The notes beneath the pieces are model-generated. The model searched no databases, had not been told where the DNA came from, and saw only the letters and a list, made by a program, of their open reading frames with translations. DNA of 64,000 bases, from positions 1 through 64,000 of the forward strand of contig NZ_PVZB01000012.1 of the NCBI RefSeq assembly GCF_003002025.1, read 5' to 3'. This stretch comes from Paraburkholderia sp. BL25I1N1. Its GTDB lineage: Bacteria > Pseudomonadota > Gammaproteobacteria > Burkholderiales > Burkholderiaceae. The position numbers were made by a program, and so were the translations under genes. The number at the start of each line of letters is the position of its first letter. The first letter of the stretch is position 1. Shown one piece after another: positions 25,908 to 35,162 of this stretch.

Positions 25908-27485
25908 TCAACCCAGCGACGTGGCAACATCTGCGCTGCTGAGCTTGAAGATCGAGACGACCTGTACGAGTTCGTGTGACTGGTTGCGCAGGCTATTGGC
26001 CGCGGCGGCCATTTCTTCTACGAGAGCCGCGTTTTGCTGAGTGGCCTCGTCCATCTGGGTGACCGCTTCGCCGATCTGCGCCACGCCCAGGGATTGTTCG
26101 TTGCTCGCGGCATCTATTTCACCCATGGTGGCGGTGACGCGGCGAATGGAGCGGACGACTTCAGTCATGGTGAGACCGGCTTGTTCGACCTGGGCCGAGC
26201 CTTCGGCCACGCGCTCCACGCTTGCGCTGATGAGCTTTTTGATTTCCTTGGCCGCGTCGGCCGAACGTGCGGCCAGACTGCGTACTTCATTGGCCACTAC
26301 CGCGAAGCCGCGGCCCTGTTCACCGGCACGGGCGGATTCCACCGCGGCGTTCAAAGCGAGGATGTTGGTCTGAAAGGCGATGCCGTCGATGACGCCAATG
26401 ATGTCGGAGATTTTGCTGGAACTGTCGTTGATACCTTTCATGGTATCAACGACCTGATTGACGACTTGGCCACACTGGATGGCGACTTCAGATGTGTTCA
26501 TGGCCAACTGGTTTGCCTGGCGGGCATTGTCGGCGTTTTGGCGCACGGTGGAACTGAGCTGTTCCATGGCGGCGGCGGTTTCTTCCAGGGCGCTGGCCTG
26601 GCTTTCAGTGCGGGCGCTGAGATCATCGTTGCCCTGGGCAATTTCGGCACTGGCGGTGGCCACGGTTTCTGAGCCGGAACGGACGTTGGAGACAACTCGC
26701 ACGAGGCTGGTTTGCATGTCTCTGAGGCTGTTGAGCAACTGACCGACTTCGTCGGCACCGCTGTTATCGATACGGGCGGTCAAATCGCCTTCAGCGACCT
26801 GGCGGGCCACCCCGGTGGCTCTTACCAGTGGCCTGGTGATACTGCCGGAGATCAGCCACGCACACACCATGCTCAGCAGCAGGCTGACCACTCCAAGAGC
26901 GATCATCAGCGTGCGGCTGAATTCGTAGTTGGCCTGGATCCGCGTGGCCACCCTGTCAATTTCATCGCGCTGCTGCTTCACTAACGCGTCAACCTTCGCC
27001 ACAAAGAGCCTGGCGGCCGGGATAAACTGTTGCTCCAGCAACTGGTTCGCCTCCTCGGCTTTGCCTGCCTTTTTCAGCGCATAGATCTGGTCGCGGGTAG
27101 CGAGAAAGATTTTGCGTTGTTCGCCAATCGCGGCAAACAATGTCTTTTCCTCTTCAGAGGTCATCAAGACTTCTATCGAATTTTGCAATGCCCCTGAAAC
27201 CTTGGACGAAGCCTTTGCTTCTTCCACGAAGTAACTGGCAAGACCTGGGTCGGTGCTCTTGGCAATCGCGGTGGTGCGGGTGACGGCGGTATTGATATTG
27301 CGCGACCAGTCGTTGACAAGCCGTTCGGTCCGTATTGGGTTGGCAACTAGATCGCGGGTTGCTCGCGCCACTGACGACAGGCGCGCAAGCCCTATGACAA
27401 TGCTGATCATCGACATGATCAACACCAGAACAAAGCCCGCGCCCAGTCGCTTGGCAATGGGCAAATTGGAAATAAATGTTGGCAT
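25908..27485 (-). CDS. Methyl-accepting chemotaxis protein
   Basis: This 525-residue chemoreceptor has transmembrane segments at about residues 13-34 and 191-212, with a four-helix-bundle-type ligand domain between them. A HAMP domain (SGSITRPLVRATGVARQVAEGDLTARI) follows, then a signalling domain whose hairpin tip reads IIGVIDGIAFQTNILALNAAVE. No NWETF-type CheR-docking tail is present. It would report a periplasmic ligand to CheA. It stands alone between non-coding stretches; its ligand is unknown. Confidence 0.93.
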   Translation of the reverse strand: MPTFISNLPIAKRLGAGFVLVLIMSMISIVIGLARLSSVARATRDLVANPIRTERLVNDWSRNINTAVTRTTAIAKSTDPGLASYFVEEAKASSKVSGALQNSIEVLMTSEEEKTLFAAIGEQRKIFLATRDQIYALKKAGKAEEANQLLEQQFIPAARLFVAKVDALVKQQRDEIDRVATRIQANYEFSRTLMIALGVVSLLLSMVCAWLISGSITRPLVRATGVARQVAEGDLTARIDNSGADEVGQLLNSLRDMQTSLVRVVSNVRSGSETVATASAEIAQGNDDLSARTESQASALEETAAAMEQLSSTVRQNADNARQANQLAMNTSEVAIQCGQVVNQVVDTMKGINDSSSKISDIIGVIDGIAFQTNILALNAAVESARAGEQGRGFAVVANEVRSLAARSADAAKEIKKLISASVERVAEGSAQVEQAGLTMTEVVRSIRRVTATMGEIDAASNEQSLGVAQIGEAVTQMDEATQQNAALVEEMAAAANSLRNQSHELVQVVSIFKLSSADVATSLG

Positions 27486-27765
27486 AATCAGTTTGCTCAG
27501 TAACTAAATAGTCAGATAGCCGCCGAAAATGCCGACTGCCGCTGTTCGTTCCTTAAGGTATACGGCTGCAAACGTCGAACGCTGAAGTGCTCATTCGATA
27601 ACATGCGTGACATGGAGGTAGGGATAACCTATAAGGCAGCTGCCGTGAGTAGCCCGAATTTTTGGTAATGGATGCTTTGAGGGCCGCCCATCGAGCTTGG
27701 TCCGCAGCATCGCGATCCGGCGCAGTGTTGCCCGCTTTCGATACACGATGAACGTTTGCTTTACG

Positions 27766-28275
27766 CTAGATGGGGAAACTGGTTGTCGATAGGATTTCCT
27801 TCAGGACCATGAAGGTCCTGACCTGCCGGACACCGGGCAAGTACAACAACTGTTCGGCATGCAGGCGGTTAAAGCTCTCGCTGTCGCGCGTGCGTACCAG
27901 CATGAAGCAGTCGAACTCACCCGTCACAATGTGACACTCCATGCATCCCGAAACCTTCTGCGCGGCTTTTTCGAATGCGGCGAAGGACTCAGGCGTAGAG
28001 CGATCCAGCACTACGCCGATGATGATCATCATGCCTGCGTTGAGCTTCTTTGGCTCCAGCAACGCCACGATTCCCCGAATCAGACCTGCTTGTTTAAGCC
28101 GGTCCACACGGCGTAAGCACGCTGGCGCGCTCAGGTTCACCTTGGCCGCAAGCGCAACATTTGATATGGATGCGTCGCGCTGAAGCAGCTTGAGGATCGC
28201 GCGGTCGACGCGGTCCAATTCAACGCCCGGATGATCGCTCCCACGCGCGTCGGTGCGAACTTTTGTTGCGCTCAT
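27766..28275 (-). CDS. acdR: Lrp/AsnC-family regulator of ACC deaminase
   Basis: This 169-residue protein has an AsnC-type helix-turn-helix (LDRVDRAILKLLQRDASISNVALAAKVNLSAPACLRRVDRLKQAG) and an RAM ligand-binding domain (FDCFMLVRTRDSESFNRL). It is encoded divergently from ACC deaminase with 159 bases between. This is the standard acdR-acdS arrangement in Proteobacteria, where AcdR binds ACC-related effectors and activates acdS. ATG 28275 is preferred to the GTG at 28278; GGAG lies upstream. Confidence 0.88.
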   Translation of the reverse strand: MSATKVRTDARGSDHPGVELDRVDRAILKLLQRDASISNVALAAKVNLSAPACLRRVDRLKQAGLIRGIVALLEPKKLNAGMMIIIGVVLDRSTPESFAAFEKAAQKVSGCMECHIVTGEFDCFMLVRTRDSESFNRLHAEQLLYLPGVRQVRTFMVLKEILSTTSFPI

Positions 28276-28434
28276 CACTATTTCTCCGCACAGTAATTAC
28301 GTTAGCCAGACATTCATTCAATGAGAATTAAACAAACAACAATATATTCGCAACCCAAATTCCGGCAAAGTTTTTTACCATACTTCTCATCGACGCAAGC
28401 TATGCGACGACTTGGTTGATCACCGGAGCGATAC
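28276..28434. promoter_or_regulatory. acdR-acdS divergent promoter region
   Basis: This 159-base gap is AT-rich, especially around 28315-28380, as expected for an Lrp-type control region. An imperfect dyad (ATTCAT...ATGAGAAT) lies at about 28311-28327. GGAG precedes the acdS ATG. Precise -10 and -35 boxes are not assigned. Confidence 0.4.
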
Positions 28435-29451
28435 ATGAACCTAAAGAAATTTCCTCGCCACGCGCTCACATTCGGGCCGACGCCGATCCAGCCGCTCGCA
28501 CGGCTGTCAGAACATCTTGGCGGCAAGGTCGAGCTCTATGCCAAGCGCGAAGACTGCAACAGCGGCCTCGCATTCGGGGGTAATAAAACGCGCAAGCTCG
28601 AATACCTGATTCCGGAAGCGATCGCACAAGGCTGCGACACGCTGGTTTCTATCGGCGGGATTCAGTCGAACCAGACGCGTCAGGTCGCAGCCGTTGCCGC
28701 TCACTTGGGCATGAAGTGCGTGCTGGTGCAGGAGAACTGGGTGAACTACTCGGACGCCGTGTATGACCGAGTTGGCAATATCCAGATGTCGCGCATCATG
28801 GGCGCCGATGTACGCCTGGTTGCGGATGGTTTCGACATCGGCTTCCGCAAGAGCTGGGAAGACGCGCTGGAAAGCGTGCGCCAGGCCGGCGGCAAGCCTT
28901 ACGCGATTCCGGCAGGTTGTTCCGACCATCCGCTAGGTGGCCTGGGCTTCGTGGGTTTTGCGGAAGAAGTGCGCCAGCAGGAGGCGGAGCTTGGTTTCAA
29001 GTTCGACTACGTGGTGGTCTGTTCGGTCACGGGCAGCACGCAGGCCGGCATGGTCGTGGGTTTTGCGGCGGACGGACGCGCGGATCGCGTGATTGGTATA
29101 GACGCATCGGCGAAGCCTGAAAAAACCCGTGAGCAGATTCACCGGATCGCGCGGCACACGGCCGAACAAGTAGAACTGGGACGTGACATTACGTCGAACG
29201 ATATCGTGCTGGACGAAAGGTATGGCGGTCCCGAATACGGCTTGCCTAACGAAGGCACCCTTGAGGCTATCCGCCTGTGCGCAAAGCTGGAAGGTGTGTT
29301 GACCGACCCCGTCTACGAAGGCAAGTCCATGCACGGCATGATCGATAAAGTGAGACGTGGTGAGTTCCCTGAAGGCTCGAAAGTGCTGTATGCGCATCTT
29401 GGCGGCGTGCCGGCGTTGAACGCATATAGCTTTCTGTTTCGCGAAGGTTGA
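28435..29451 (+). CDS. acdS: 1-aminocyclopropane-1-carboxylate (ACC) deaminase
   Basis: This 338-residue PLP enzyme opens the ring of ACC, the plant ethylene precursor, to give 2-oxobutanoate and ammonia. The full usual length is present. The PLP lysine is Lys51 (FGGNKTRKLEY), with the serine and glutamine of SIGGIQSNQTRQ following. The YGLPNEGT and DPVYEGKS segments hold the active-site Tyr and Glu, and YAHLGG holds the Leu that separates true ACC deaminase from D-cysteine desulfhydrase. This supports a plant-associated lifestyle. Its divergent neighbour is AcdR. Confidence 0.96.
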   Translation: MNLKKFPRHALTFGPTPIQPLARLSEHLGGKVELYAKREDCNSGLAFGGNKTRKLEYLIPEAIAQGCDTLVSIGGIQSNQTRQVAAVAAHLGMKCVLVQENWVNYSDAVYDRVGNIQMSRIMGADVRLVADGFDIGFRKSWEDALESVRQAGGKPYAIPAGCSDHPLGGLGFVGFAEEVRQQEAELGFKFDYVVVCSVTGSTQAGMVVGFAADGRADRVIGIDASAKPEKTREQIHRIARHTAEQVELGRDITSNDIVLDERYGGPEYGLPNEGTLEAIRLCAKLEGVLTDPVYEGKSMHGMIDKVRRGEFPEGSKVLYAHLGGVPALNAYSFLFREG

Positions 29452-30031
29452 TGCGAGGAACTACGAAGGTACGCTTGGGCGAACGTTGCTAGGCGGCGGG
29501 ATTAACCCGCACAGCGACAGCGTTAGACGCGCCCGCGCGGGGCGGCAGTGTTAGTTCGCGCGGCGATCGGCTGGGCTGAATGACCGACTTGCCCTCGTCA
29601 ATAAATGTCTATGCGTATCGAACGCTTGTTTGGGACATCTATGTTGAACGCGTAGTTTCAACTCGCGACGGCCGGTTAGCAAATGAGCAGAAGATCGCCG
29701 CCGCGCTGCCGCGTGCGGCTGTATGTTTAGCTAAGCTAAAAGGAGCGAAAGCTGTCGCGCAGGTGGTCGATGTACTGCGTTAAGCGCGATGCGCCGAAGC
29801 GCAAGTTGCAGATCCTGTCGAACAGTAGTTCTTGTGCGCACATCCAGCGTTGACCAGCACGCGGCGGACCGATTGCAATCATTAACCCGACCAAAATCGT
29901 GCGGCGGGAAAATTTGTGACTGCAGCACGAAGTTGATGGTTGCGCCGGCACGTTGCGCGCCTCACCTGCTACCGACGAGCCATGAAGAGCGCGGCTGAAC
30001 TCGAGACACTGCTGCCTGTGATACTTGCCGA
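29452..30031. other. Intergenic stretch between acdS and an IS6 element
   Basis: Several short frames occur here, none with a convincing start or known product. The stretch lies between acdS and the left end of the IS6 element at 30032 and may be remnant sequence. No terminator with a T-run was identified after acdS. Confidence 0.35.
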
Positions 30032-30876
30032 GGCTCTGGCGCAAATGGCTAGTCAGGGCTGAGTTTTTTTCTATCGATCTGGATACCTTATCGATTGAAC
30101 AGAACGGTATTCCAGACAGCGAGCGCAGCGGGATCTTTAAGCCCGAGCATGGAGAAGTTGAACTGCCCCTTGCGAATGCGATGCATCAATTCGATGCCTG
30201 AAATCGTGGTCATGGCATTCCTGAGTCGTTTGAAGCCGAGCATCACATTCGTTCTGGACTTGATGTTTCGATGGTCCTGCTCGATCAAATTGTTCAGGTA
30301 CTTCGAAGACCGGATATTCGTGTCCTCAGGCAGCAAGCCGTCGGCCTTCATCTCGCCCACAGCGCGGTGCGAGGCGGCATATCCATCGAGCGTGATCGTC
30401 TCCGGCGGCTGGCCCTGATGTTTGATTGCCTTGCTGAAAAAGGCTTTGGCCGCGGTCACGTCGCGCTTCGCTCTGAGCATGAAGTCTACCGTCTGGCCGG
30501 CTCGATCTACCGCACGATACAGATAAACCCATTTTCCACGAACCTTAAGGTAGTTTTCGTCAACACGCCATGACCGCCCTGTGGGTATGCCAAAACGATT
30601 CCAGCGCTTGACGAACTCCGGCGTGAAGCGCTTCACCCAACGCATAATCATGGTGTGCACCAGCGACAAGCCGCGCTCGGCCATCATCTCGACCAGATCG
30701 CGCAGAAGACTGAGCTTGTAGCGAAGGTACCAGCGCACGCGGAGAATGATGATCTCCCGATCAAAATGCCGCCCATCAAAGAACGCCTCCAGGCCATTGC
30801 GCTTGCTCATCACCGACCACCAGATTGTTGGGCTGAATACATTAACCGATTCGCCGAGCTTATTTGCACCAGAACC
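30032..30876 (-). mobile_element. IS6-family insertion sequence, copy 1
   Basis: The ends are imperfect terminal inverted repeats: GGCTCTGGCGCAAAT at 30032-30046 and, on the other strand, GGTTCTGGTGCAAAT at 30876-30862. The element is 845 bp, usual for IS6, and encodes one apparently intact transposase. The flanking 8-mers (CTTGCCGA and ATCGCGCA) do not match, so no target duplication is visible; recombination between copies or decay could explain this. Confidence 0.8.
30088..30810 (-). CDS. IS6-family transposase
   Basis: This 240-residue DDE transposase has an N-terminal zinc-finger-like/HTH segment (VEMMAERGLSLVHTMIMRWV). The catalytic residues are in SWRVDENYLKVRG (Asp), ITLDGYAASHRA (Asp) and YLNNLIEQDHRNIKSR (Glu). 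Length is normal for IS6. ATG 30810 lies inside the element; the longer upstream frame runs through the right end and is rejected. SLLRDL carries one extra residue compared with the related copy at 33367-34084. Confidence 0.88.
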   Translation of the reverse strand: MSKRNGLEAFFDGRHFDREIIILRVRWYLRYKLSLLRDLVEMMAERGLSLVHTMIMRWVKRFTPEFVKRWNRFGIPTGRSWRVDENYLKVRGKWVYLYRAVDRAGQTVDFMLRAKRDVTAAKAFFSKAIKHQGQPPETITLDGYAASHRAVGEMKADGLLPEDTNIRSSKYLNNLIEQDHRNIKSRTNVMLGFKRLRNAMTTISGIELMHRIRKGQFNFSMLGLKDPAALAVWNTVLFNR

Positions 30877-31051
30877 ATCGCGCACGTGTTGGAGGCCTTC
30901 ATAGCCTGAGATCGTGGTTTCAAGAGGGGAGGGCAGGTAACGCCCAAGCCACCAGTGAAGTGAGGCTTGGAGGAAGATCGGGTGTCTTGGCGCGAGTCTG
31001 TGCACAGTTCAAGTCTTGACACGTCGTCGCTCTTCGACACCTCCCTAGGGC

Positions 31052-31963
31052 CTAGGGCCGATCGAACGGTTTTCGATCCAATAGACAGTCGATGAACGCA
31101 CCGAGGAGGGCTGGGCGATGCTGCCTGTTCGGATAGTAGAGGAACAGCCCCGGGCGCGAAATTGACCAGTCCGCGAGGACTTGGACTAGCCGTCCCTGGG
31201 CCAAAAGCTCACCCACGCCATCTCGTTCAAAGTGATAGGCAATGCCGAGCCCGTTCACCGCGGCAGCGACGCCGATGTCAGCATGATTGGTGACGACGGG
31301 GCCATCCACCGCCACTTCAAGCCGCTGCCCCCGCTTCTTAAACTCCCATCGATAGTGCCTGCCGTCCATCTGGAGCCGCCAGTTGATGCATGTATGGTTA
31401 TGCAAATCGGCAGGTGAGTTGGGTGTTCCTCGACGCGCGAGGTAGTCTGGGGACGCCACGGCAACCATGTTCAGATCCGGCGTGAGGCGGACGGCCACCA
31501 TGTCTTTCTCGAGGCGGTTACCTACGCGGATGCCCGCGTCAAAGCGGTCAACAACGATATCGGCCAGCGCGTCGTCGACCACGATGTCGAGAACCACGTC
31601 AGGGTGTGTTTGATGGAAGCGTGAAAGCCGGGGCGCAATGATGGTTCTCGCTGCGATCCCCAGCGTGTTGATGCGAAGCGTGCCGCGCATCTGTCCTGTC
31701 GCCTCACTGGCCTCAGCGACTGCAACAGCCATCTCTCGAAACAGTGGAGCTATACGTCTGTACAGCAGCTCGCCACTTGTCGATGGCGCGACGCTTCGCG
31801 TCGTGCGATTCAAAAGACGTGCGCCGATGCGGCCTTCGAGCTGACGGATAGTCTGGCTGAGTGCCGAAGGCGACAGGCCCAGATGCTCTGCGGCCCGTGC
31901 GAAGCTCTGACGCTCCACGACGGCCACGAATGCCTTCAGCTCGGCAAAGTCGGATCCACGCAT
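31052..31963 (-). CDS. LysR-family transcriptional regulator
   Basis: This 303-residue protein has an N-terminal helix-turn-helix (ELKAFVAVVERQSFARAAEHLGLSPSALSQTIRQLEG) and a LysR effector domain of the CrgA-like branch. ATG 31963 has AGGAA upstream. It is divergent from the NTF2-like/SDR pair at 32065-33170, with a dyad in the gap, and probably regulates them. Confidence 0.9.
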   Translation of the reverse strand: MRGSDFAELKAFVAVVERQSFARAAEHLGLSPSALSQTIRQLEGRIGARLLNRTTRSVAPSTSGELLYRRIAPLFREMAVAVAEASEATGQMRGTLRINTLGIAARTIIAPRLSRFHQTHPDVVLDIVVDDALADIVVDRFDAGIRVGNRLEKDMVAVRLTPDLNMVAVASPDYLARRGTPNSPADLHNHTCINWRLQMDGRHYRWEFKKRGQRLEVAVDGPVVTNHADIGVAAAVNGLGIAYHFERDGVGELLAQGRLVQVLADWSISRPGLFLYYPNRQHRPALLGAFIDCLLDRKPFDRP

Positions 31964-31984
31964 TATGTATTCCTTTCTACACAA

Positions 31985-32001
31985 CCTATCAAAATTATAG
32001 G
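31985..32001. promoter_or_regulatory. Candidate LysR operator upstream of the NTF2-like/SDR pair
   Basis: The perfect dyad CCTAT-CAAAATT-ATAGG lies in the 101-base gap between the divergent LysR gene (start 31963) and the NTF2-like gene (start 32065). It is AT-rich and of LysR-box size. Binding is inferred. Confidence 0.45.
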
Positions 32002-32064
32002 ATATTCTCTAAATTCAGTTCGGCGTGCATCCTGAGGCCTTTACTCACCCATGGAGCCGAAGCC

Positions 32065-32391
32065 TTGAACACCTTGCCCCTTCCTGAGCCAATTGCCGCG
32101 TACTTCGCGGCCGAACACAGCCCTGAAGCCTTGACGCACTGCTTCATGGCGCAGGCCGTGATGAAGGCCGACGGTCTCACCCATACGGGCATCAACGCCA
32201 TCAAGGCCTTCATGGCCGAGGCATCGGCTAAGTACAGCGCGACGAGCGTGCCGTTCGCCATTGAGCGGGAGGACGGCTTCCACCTCGTCCGCGCCAAGGT
32301 CACCGGCAACTTCCCTGGCAGCCCGATCGTTCTGTCCTACCGCTTTCGTCTGGAACGCGGCCTGATCGCATCGCTGGAAATCACGGTATGA
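32065..32391 (+). CDS. NTF2-like/SnoaL-like small protein
   Basis: This 108-residue protein (PLPEPIAAYFAAEHS...) has the layout of an NTF2-like protein that often accompanies SDR genes under LysR control. It starts with TTG at 32065; GGAG lies 8 bases upstream, and there is no suitable in-frame ATG. Its stop overlaps the SDR start as ATGA, so translation is coupled. The function is unknown, with possible binding of a small hydrophobic or polyketide-like ligand. Confidence 0.7.
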   Translation: MNTLPLPEPIAAYFAAEHSPEALTHCFMAQAVMKADGLTHTGINAIKAFMAEASAKYSATSVPFAIEREDGFHLVRAKVTGNFPGSPIVLSYRFRLERGLIASLEITV

Positions 32392-33170
32392 GCTTCGACC
32401 TTCGCTTGGATGGCCTGCGGGCAGTGGTCACCGGCGGCACGCTGGGCTTGGGCGCTGCCGTCGTGAAAACCCTTGCGGAGGCCGGCGCTCGGGTGATGAC
32501 ATCCGCGCGCACTGTGCCAGCGCAGCCGGTGGCGGCCGTCACCTACGTAGCTGCCGACCTGTCGACGGCAGAAGGGACGAGTCACCTTGCCCAGACTATC
32601 CTGCAGGATTGGGGCGGCGTCGACATCTTGATCAATGTGCTCGGCGGCTCGAAGACTCCCGTCGGCGGTTTCTCTGCGATCAGCGATGAACACTGGTTCG
32701 CCGAGTTGAACCTGAACCTGATGCCTGCCGTACGTCTGGATCGTGCGCTGCTGCCGGCGATGCTGGCTCAAGGCTCGGGGGTCATCATCCATGTCAGCTC
32801 CATCCAGCGCGTGCTGCCTCTGCCCGAGTCCACTACGGCCTACGCCGCAGCCAAGGGAGCCCTCACCACCTACAGCAAATCGCTGGCACGAGAGGTGACG
32901 CCAAAGGGAGTTCGGGTGCTGAGCGTTGCGCCGGGCTGGATCGAGACGGAGGCTTCCGTAGCGTTTGCCGAGCGGATGGCTGCACAGGCCGGAACGGACT
33001 ACGAGGGCGGCAAGAAGATTGTGATGGATTGGCTGGGAGGAATCCCAGTGGGCCGGCCCGCCACACCACACGAGGTTGCCGATTTGATCGCTTTCCTGGC
33101 GTCCCCGCGATCCGCTTCGATCGCGGGGTCCGAGTATCGGATCGACGGTGGCACTGTTCCCACTCTGTAG
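32388..33170 (+). CDS. SDR-family oxidoreductase
   Basis: This 260-residue short-chain dehydrogenase has a slightly altered cofactor motif (TGGTLGLGAAV), NVLGGSKTP in place of NNAG, catalytic Ser in HVSSIQRV, and YAAAK. The C-terminal IAGSEYRIDGG is standard. Reading continues directly from the NTF2-like gene. Its downstream flank is cut by the decayed IS6 copy at 33315. The substrate is unknown. Confidence 0.88.
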   Translation: MSFDLRLDGLRAVVTGGTLGLGAAVVKTLAEAGARVMTSARTVPAQPVAAVTYVAADLSTAEGTSHLAQTILQDWGGVDILINVLGGSKTPVGGFSAISDEHWFAELNLNLMPAVRLDRALLPAMLAQGSGVIIHVSSIQRVLPLPESTTAYAAAKGALTTYSKSLAREVTPKGVRVLSVAPGWIETEASVAFAERMAAQAGTDYEGGKKIVMDWLGGIPVGRPATPHEVADLIAFLASPRSASIAGSEYRIDGGTVPTL

Positions 33171-33314
33171 CCAACAGCCGCAACCGGCTGAACGACGGCG
33201 AACCCCGCGCCCGGCTCTCTCGCACGACGACCGCGGCGATGTTGAGCCGCTCGACACGGATGGTGGCCTTGCAGGCGCGGGCCAAGATCGGTGCCGGCCA
33301 GCGCGTGGCGGGGG

Positions 33315-34149
33315 GGCTGGTGCAAATAATCGTTAGGGTCGATTGTTTTCTGCAGGTAAGGATGGCTTATTGAACTGACAGCACCGCATTCCAAACCACG
33401 GGTGATGCGAATTTTTTGAGGCCGGGCTTCGCGAGATTGAACTGGTCTTTGCGAATGTGTTGCATCAATTCAATGCCGGCCAAGGTGATCGCTGCGCTCC
33501 TGAAACGTTTGAAACCAAGCATGACATTTGTCCGGGACTTGATGTTGCGATGGTCCTGCTCGATCAGATTATTGAGATTTTCGAGGATCGAACCTTTGTG
33601 TCTACAGGTGTCAGGCCGTCGCCCTTCATCTCGCGCGCGGCGCGGTGAGAGGCGGCATAGCCATCCAGCTTAATGGTCTTCGGTGGTTGGCCCCGATGCT
33701 TGAGGGCTTTCCTGAAAAAGGCTTTGGCCGCCTTCACGTCGCGCTTTGCACGGAGCATGAAGTCAACTGTCTGGCCGGCCCGATCCACCGCCCGGTAGAG
33801 ATAGACACACCTACCGCGGATCTTCAGGTACGTTTCATCGACGCGCCATGATCGTACCGTCGGCGTGCCAAACCGGTTCCAGCGTTTGACGAACTCCGGC
33901 GTATAACGTCGCACCCAGCGCAGGATCGTCGTGTGTGCCAGCGACAAACCCCGCTCTGCCATTATCGCCACAAGATCGCGCAGACTGAGCTTGTACGCAA
34001 GTACCAGCGAACACACCGAATAATCACCTAGCGATCGAAGTGACGGCCTGCGAACAGTTCCTCAAGGCTCTCCGGCTCGCTCATCGTCAGCTCTCTACTC
34101 GTTCAGCCCGACACTCTAACCGATTCGCCAGCGCCATTTGCACCAGAGC
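33315..34149 (-). mobile_element. IS6-family insertion sequence, decayed copy 2
   Basis: The shared terminal core CTGGTGCAAAT is at 33317-33327 on the plus strand and, inverted, at about 34146-34136. It is like copy 1 in layout and encodes a broken transposase. The exact outermost bases are uncertain by a few positions. Confidence 0.7.
33367..34084 (-). pseudogene. Broken IS6-family transposase
   Basis: Reading from ATG 34084 gives MSEPESLEELFAGRHFDR, then an in-frame TAG. A frameshift follows in VRWYLR, and a second one comes after KVRSSK where YLNNLIEQDH would be expected. The segment between (33564-34016) keeps the Asp residues (SWRVDETYLKIRG, IKLDGYAASHRA) but the catalytic Glu is out of frame. 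It ends at a TAA at 33369. The element cannot move on its own. Confidence 0.85.
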
Positions 34150-34527
34150 GAGATGGCGATTGCAGCTATCTCGCCTCGATGATTGTTGTCCGGTGGGGAG
34201 TCGGCGATGAACAAGCCGAAGAGCCTTGAGCAGAGGTCCGCAAGCCGTCGTTCCGGTCGCGAGGTGAGATCTGCGCGCCAGTATGATCGATCGCCTGCGC
34301 GCTTGCGCGCTGCCTTGAGCGTCCGGGTAGAGGGCACCCGGGTCGGTCATTTGTCCGATACCGTTGTGCGTCCTCGCATGCGACTCTTGCCGGCGGCCAA
34401 GACACCCGGATCCAAACGGTGACCGGGCAACGTGGTAAATCTTTTACGCGTCCGGATTCGAGGTGGGGCTGCGCGGACAGGCCCGCGATGCGCAGTTGTT
34501 TCCCCTCGCCGCCAACAGTCGCAGGAC
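34150..34527. other. Intergenic stretch before the cytochrome b561 gene
   Basis: No supported gene is seen between the decayed IS6 copy and the cytochrome b561 gene. Only short overlapping frames occur. The promoter of the downstream three-gene operon presumably lies in the last 100 bases, but no clear boxes were assigned. Confidence 0.35.
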
Positions 34528-35160
34528 ATGCCTTCCACTTTCAATACCGTCGACAGTGAGGTCGCCTTGACGCACACAACGATACATCCCGTATGGGTCC
34601 GCATCTTCCACTGGATCAATGCGGCCGCTGTCATCGCCATGTGCCTGAGTGGCTGGCAAGTTTATGAGGCGTCGCCCATCTTCCTGGCGATCCGGTTTCC
34701 AGCGTCCATCGCGCTGGGTGGCTGGCTCGGTGGCGCACTGCTGTGGCACTTCGCGGTCATGTGGATACTGGTCGCAAACTTTGTCGCCTATCTGACTCTG
34801 GGCGTGGTCACAGCCCGACTGCGAAAAAAGTTCTTCCCCCTTGGCCTTCGCGCGATTGCCAGCGACCTGGTTGCCGCACTGCGCGGCAAGCTCAGCCATG
34901 GTGATGTCAGCCAATACAATGCGATACAGAAGCTTGCCTATCTCGTCGTGATCGCTGACATCGGGATCGTAGTGCTCTCAGGCTTGGCTATCTGGAAGTC
35001 GGTTCAGTTGCCGTTGCTGCGCACGTTGATGGGAGGTTATGACAACGCGCGCATCGTCCACTTCTTCGCGATAAGCGTGCTCGTCGGTTTCTTCGCGATA
35101 CACGTCGTGATGGTCGCGCTGGTGCCGCGATCGTTGCTCGCCATGATCCGGGGCCGCTAG
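34528..35160 (+). CDS. Cytochrome b561-type membrane subunit
   Basis: This 210-residue protein has four hydrophobic segments and histidines placed for two b haems: HPVWVRIFHWINAAAV in helix 1, WHFAVMWILVANF in helix 2, and HFFAISVLVGFFAIHVVMV in helix 4. It likely passes electrons between the quinone pool and the periplasmic molybdoenzyme encoded 2 bases downstream. ATG 34528 is chosen over a GTG at 34432 because the extra sequence is not conserved in character. Confidence 0.85.
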   Translation: MPSTFNTVDSEVALTHTTIHPVWVRIFHWINAAAVIAMCLSGWQVYEASPIFLAIRFPASIALGGWLGGALLWHFAVMWILVANFVAYLTLGVVTARLRKKFFPLGLRAIASDLVAALRGKLSHGDVSQYNAIQKLAYLVVIADIGIVVLSGLAIWKSVQLPLLRTLMGGYDNARIVHFFAISVLVGFFAIHVVMVALVPRSLLAMIRGR

Positions 35161-35162
35161 CC

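Noticed and set aside
25601..25942. 113-residue plus-strand frame in the AT-rich stretch
   Set aside because: There is no ribosome binding site or motif, and it overlaps the end of the chemoreceptor gene.
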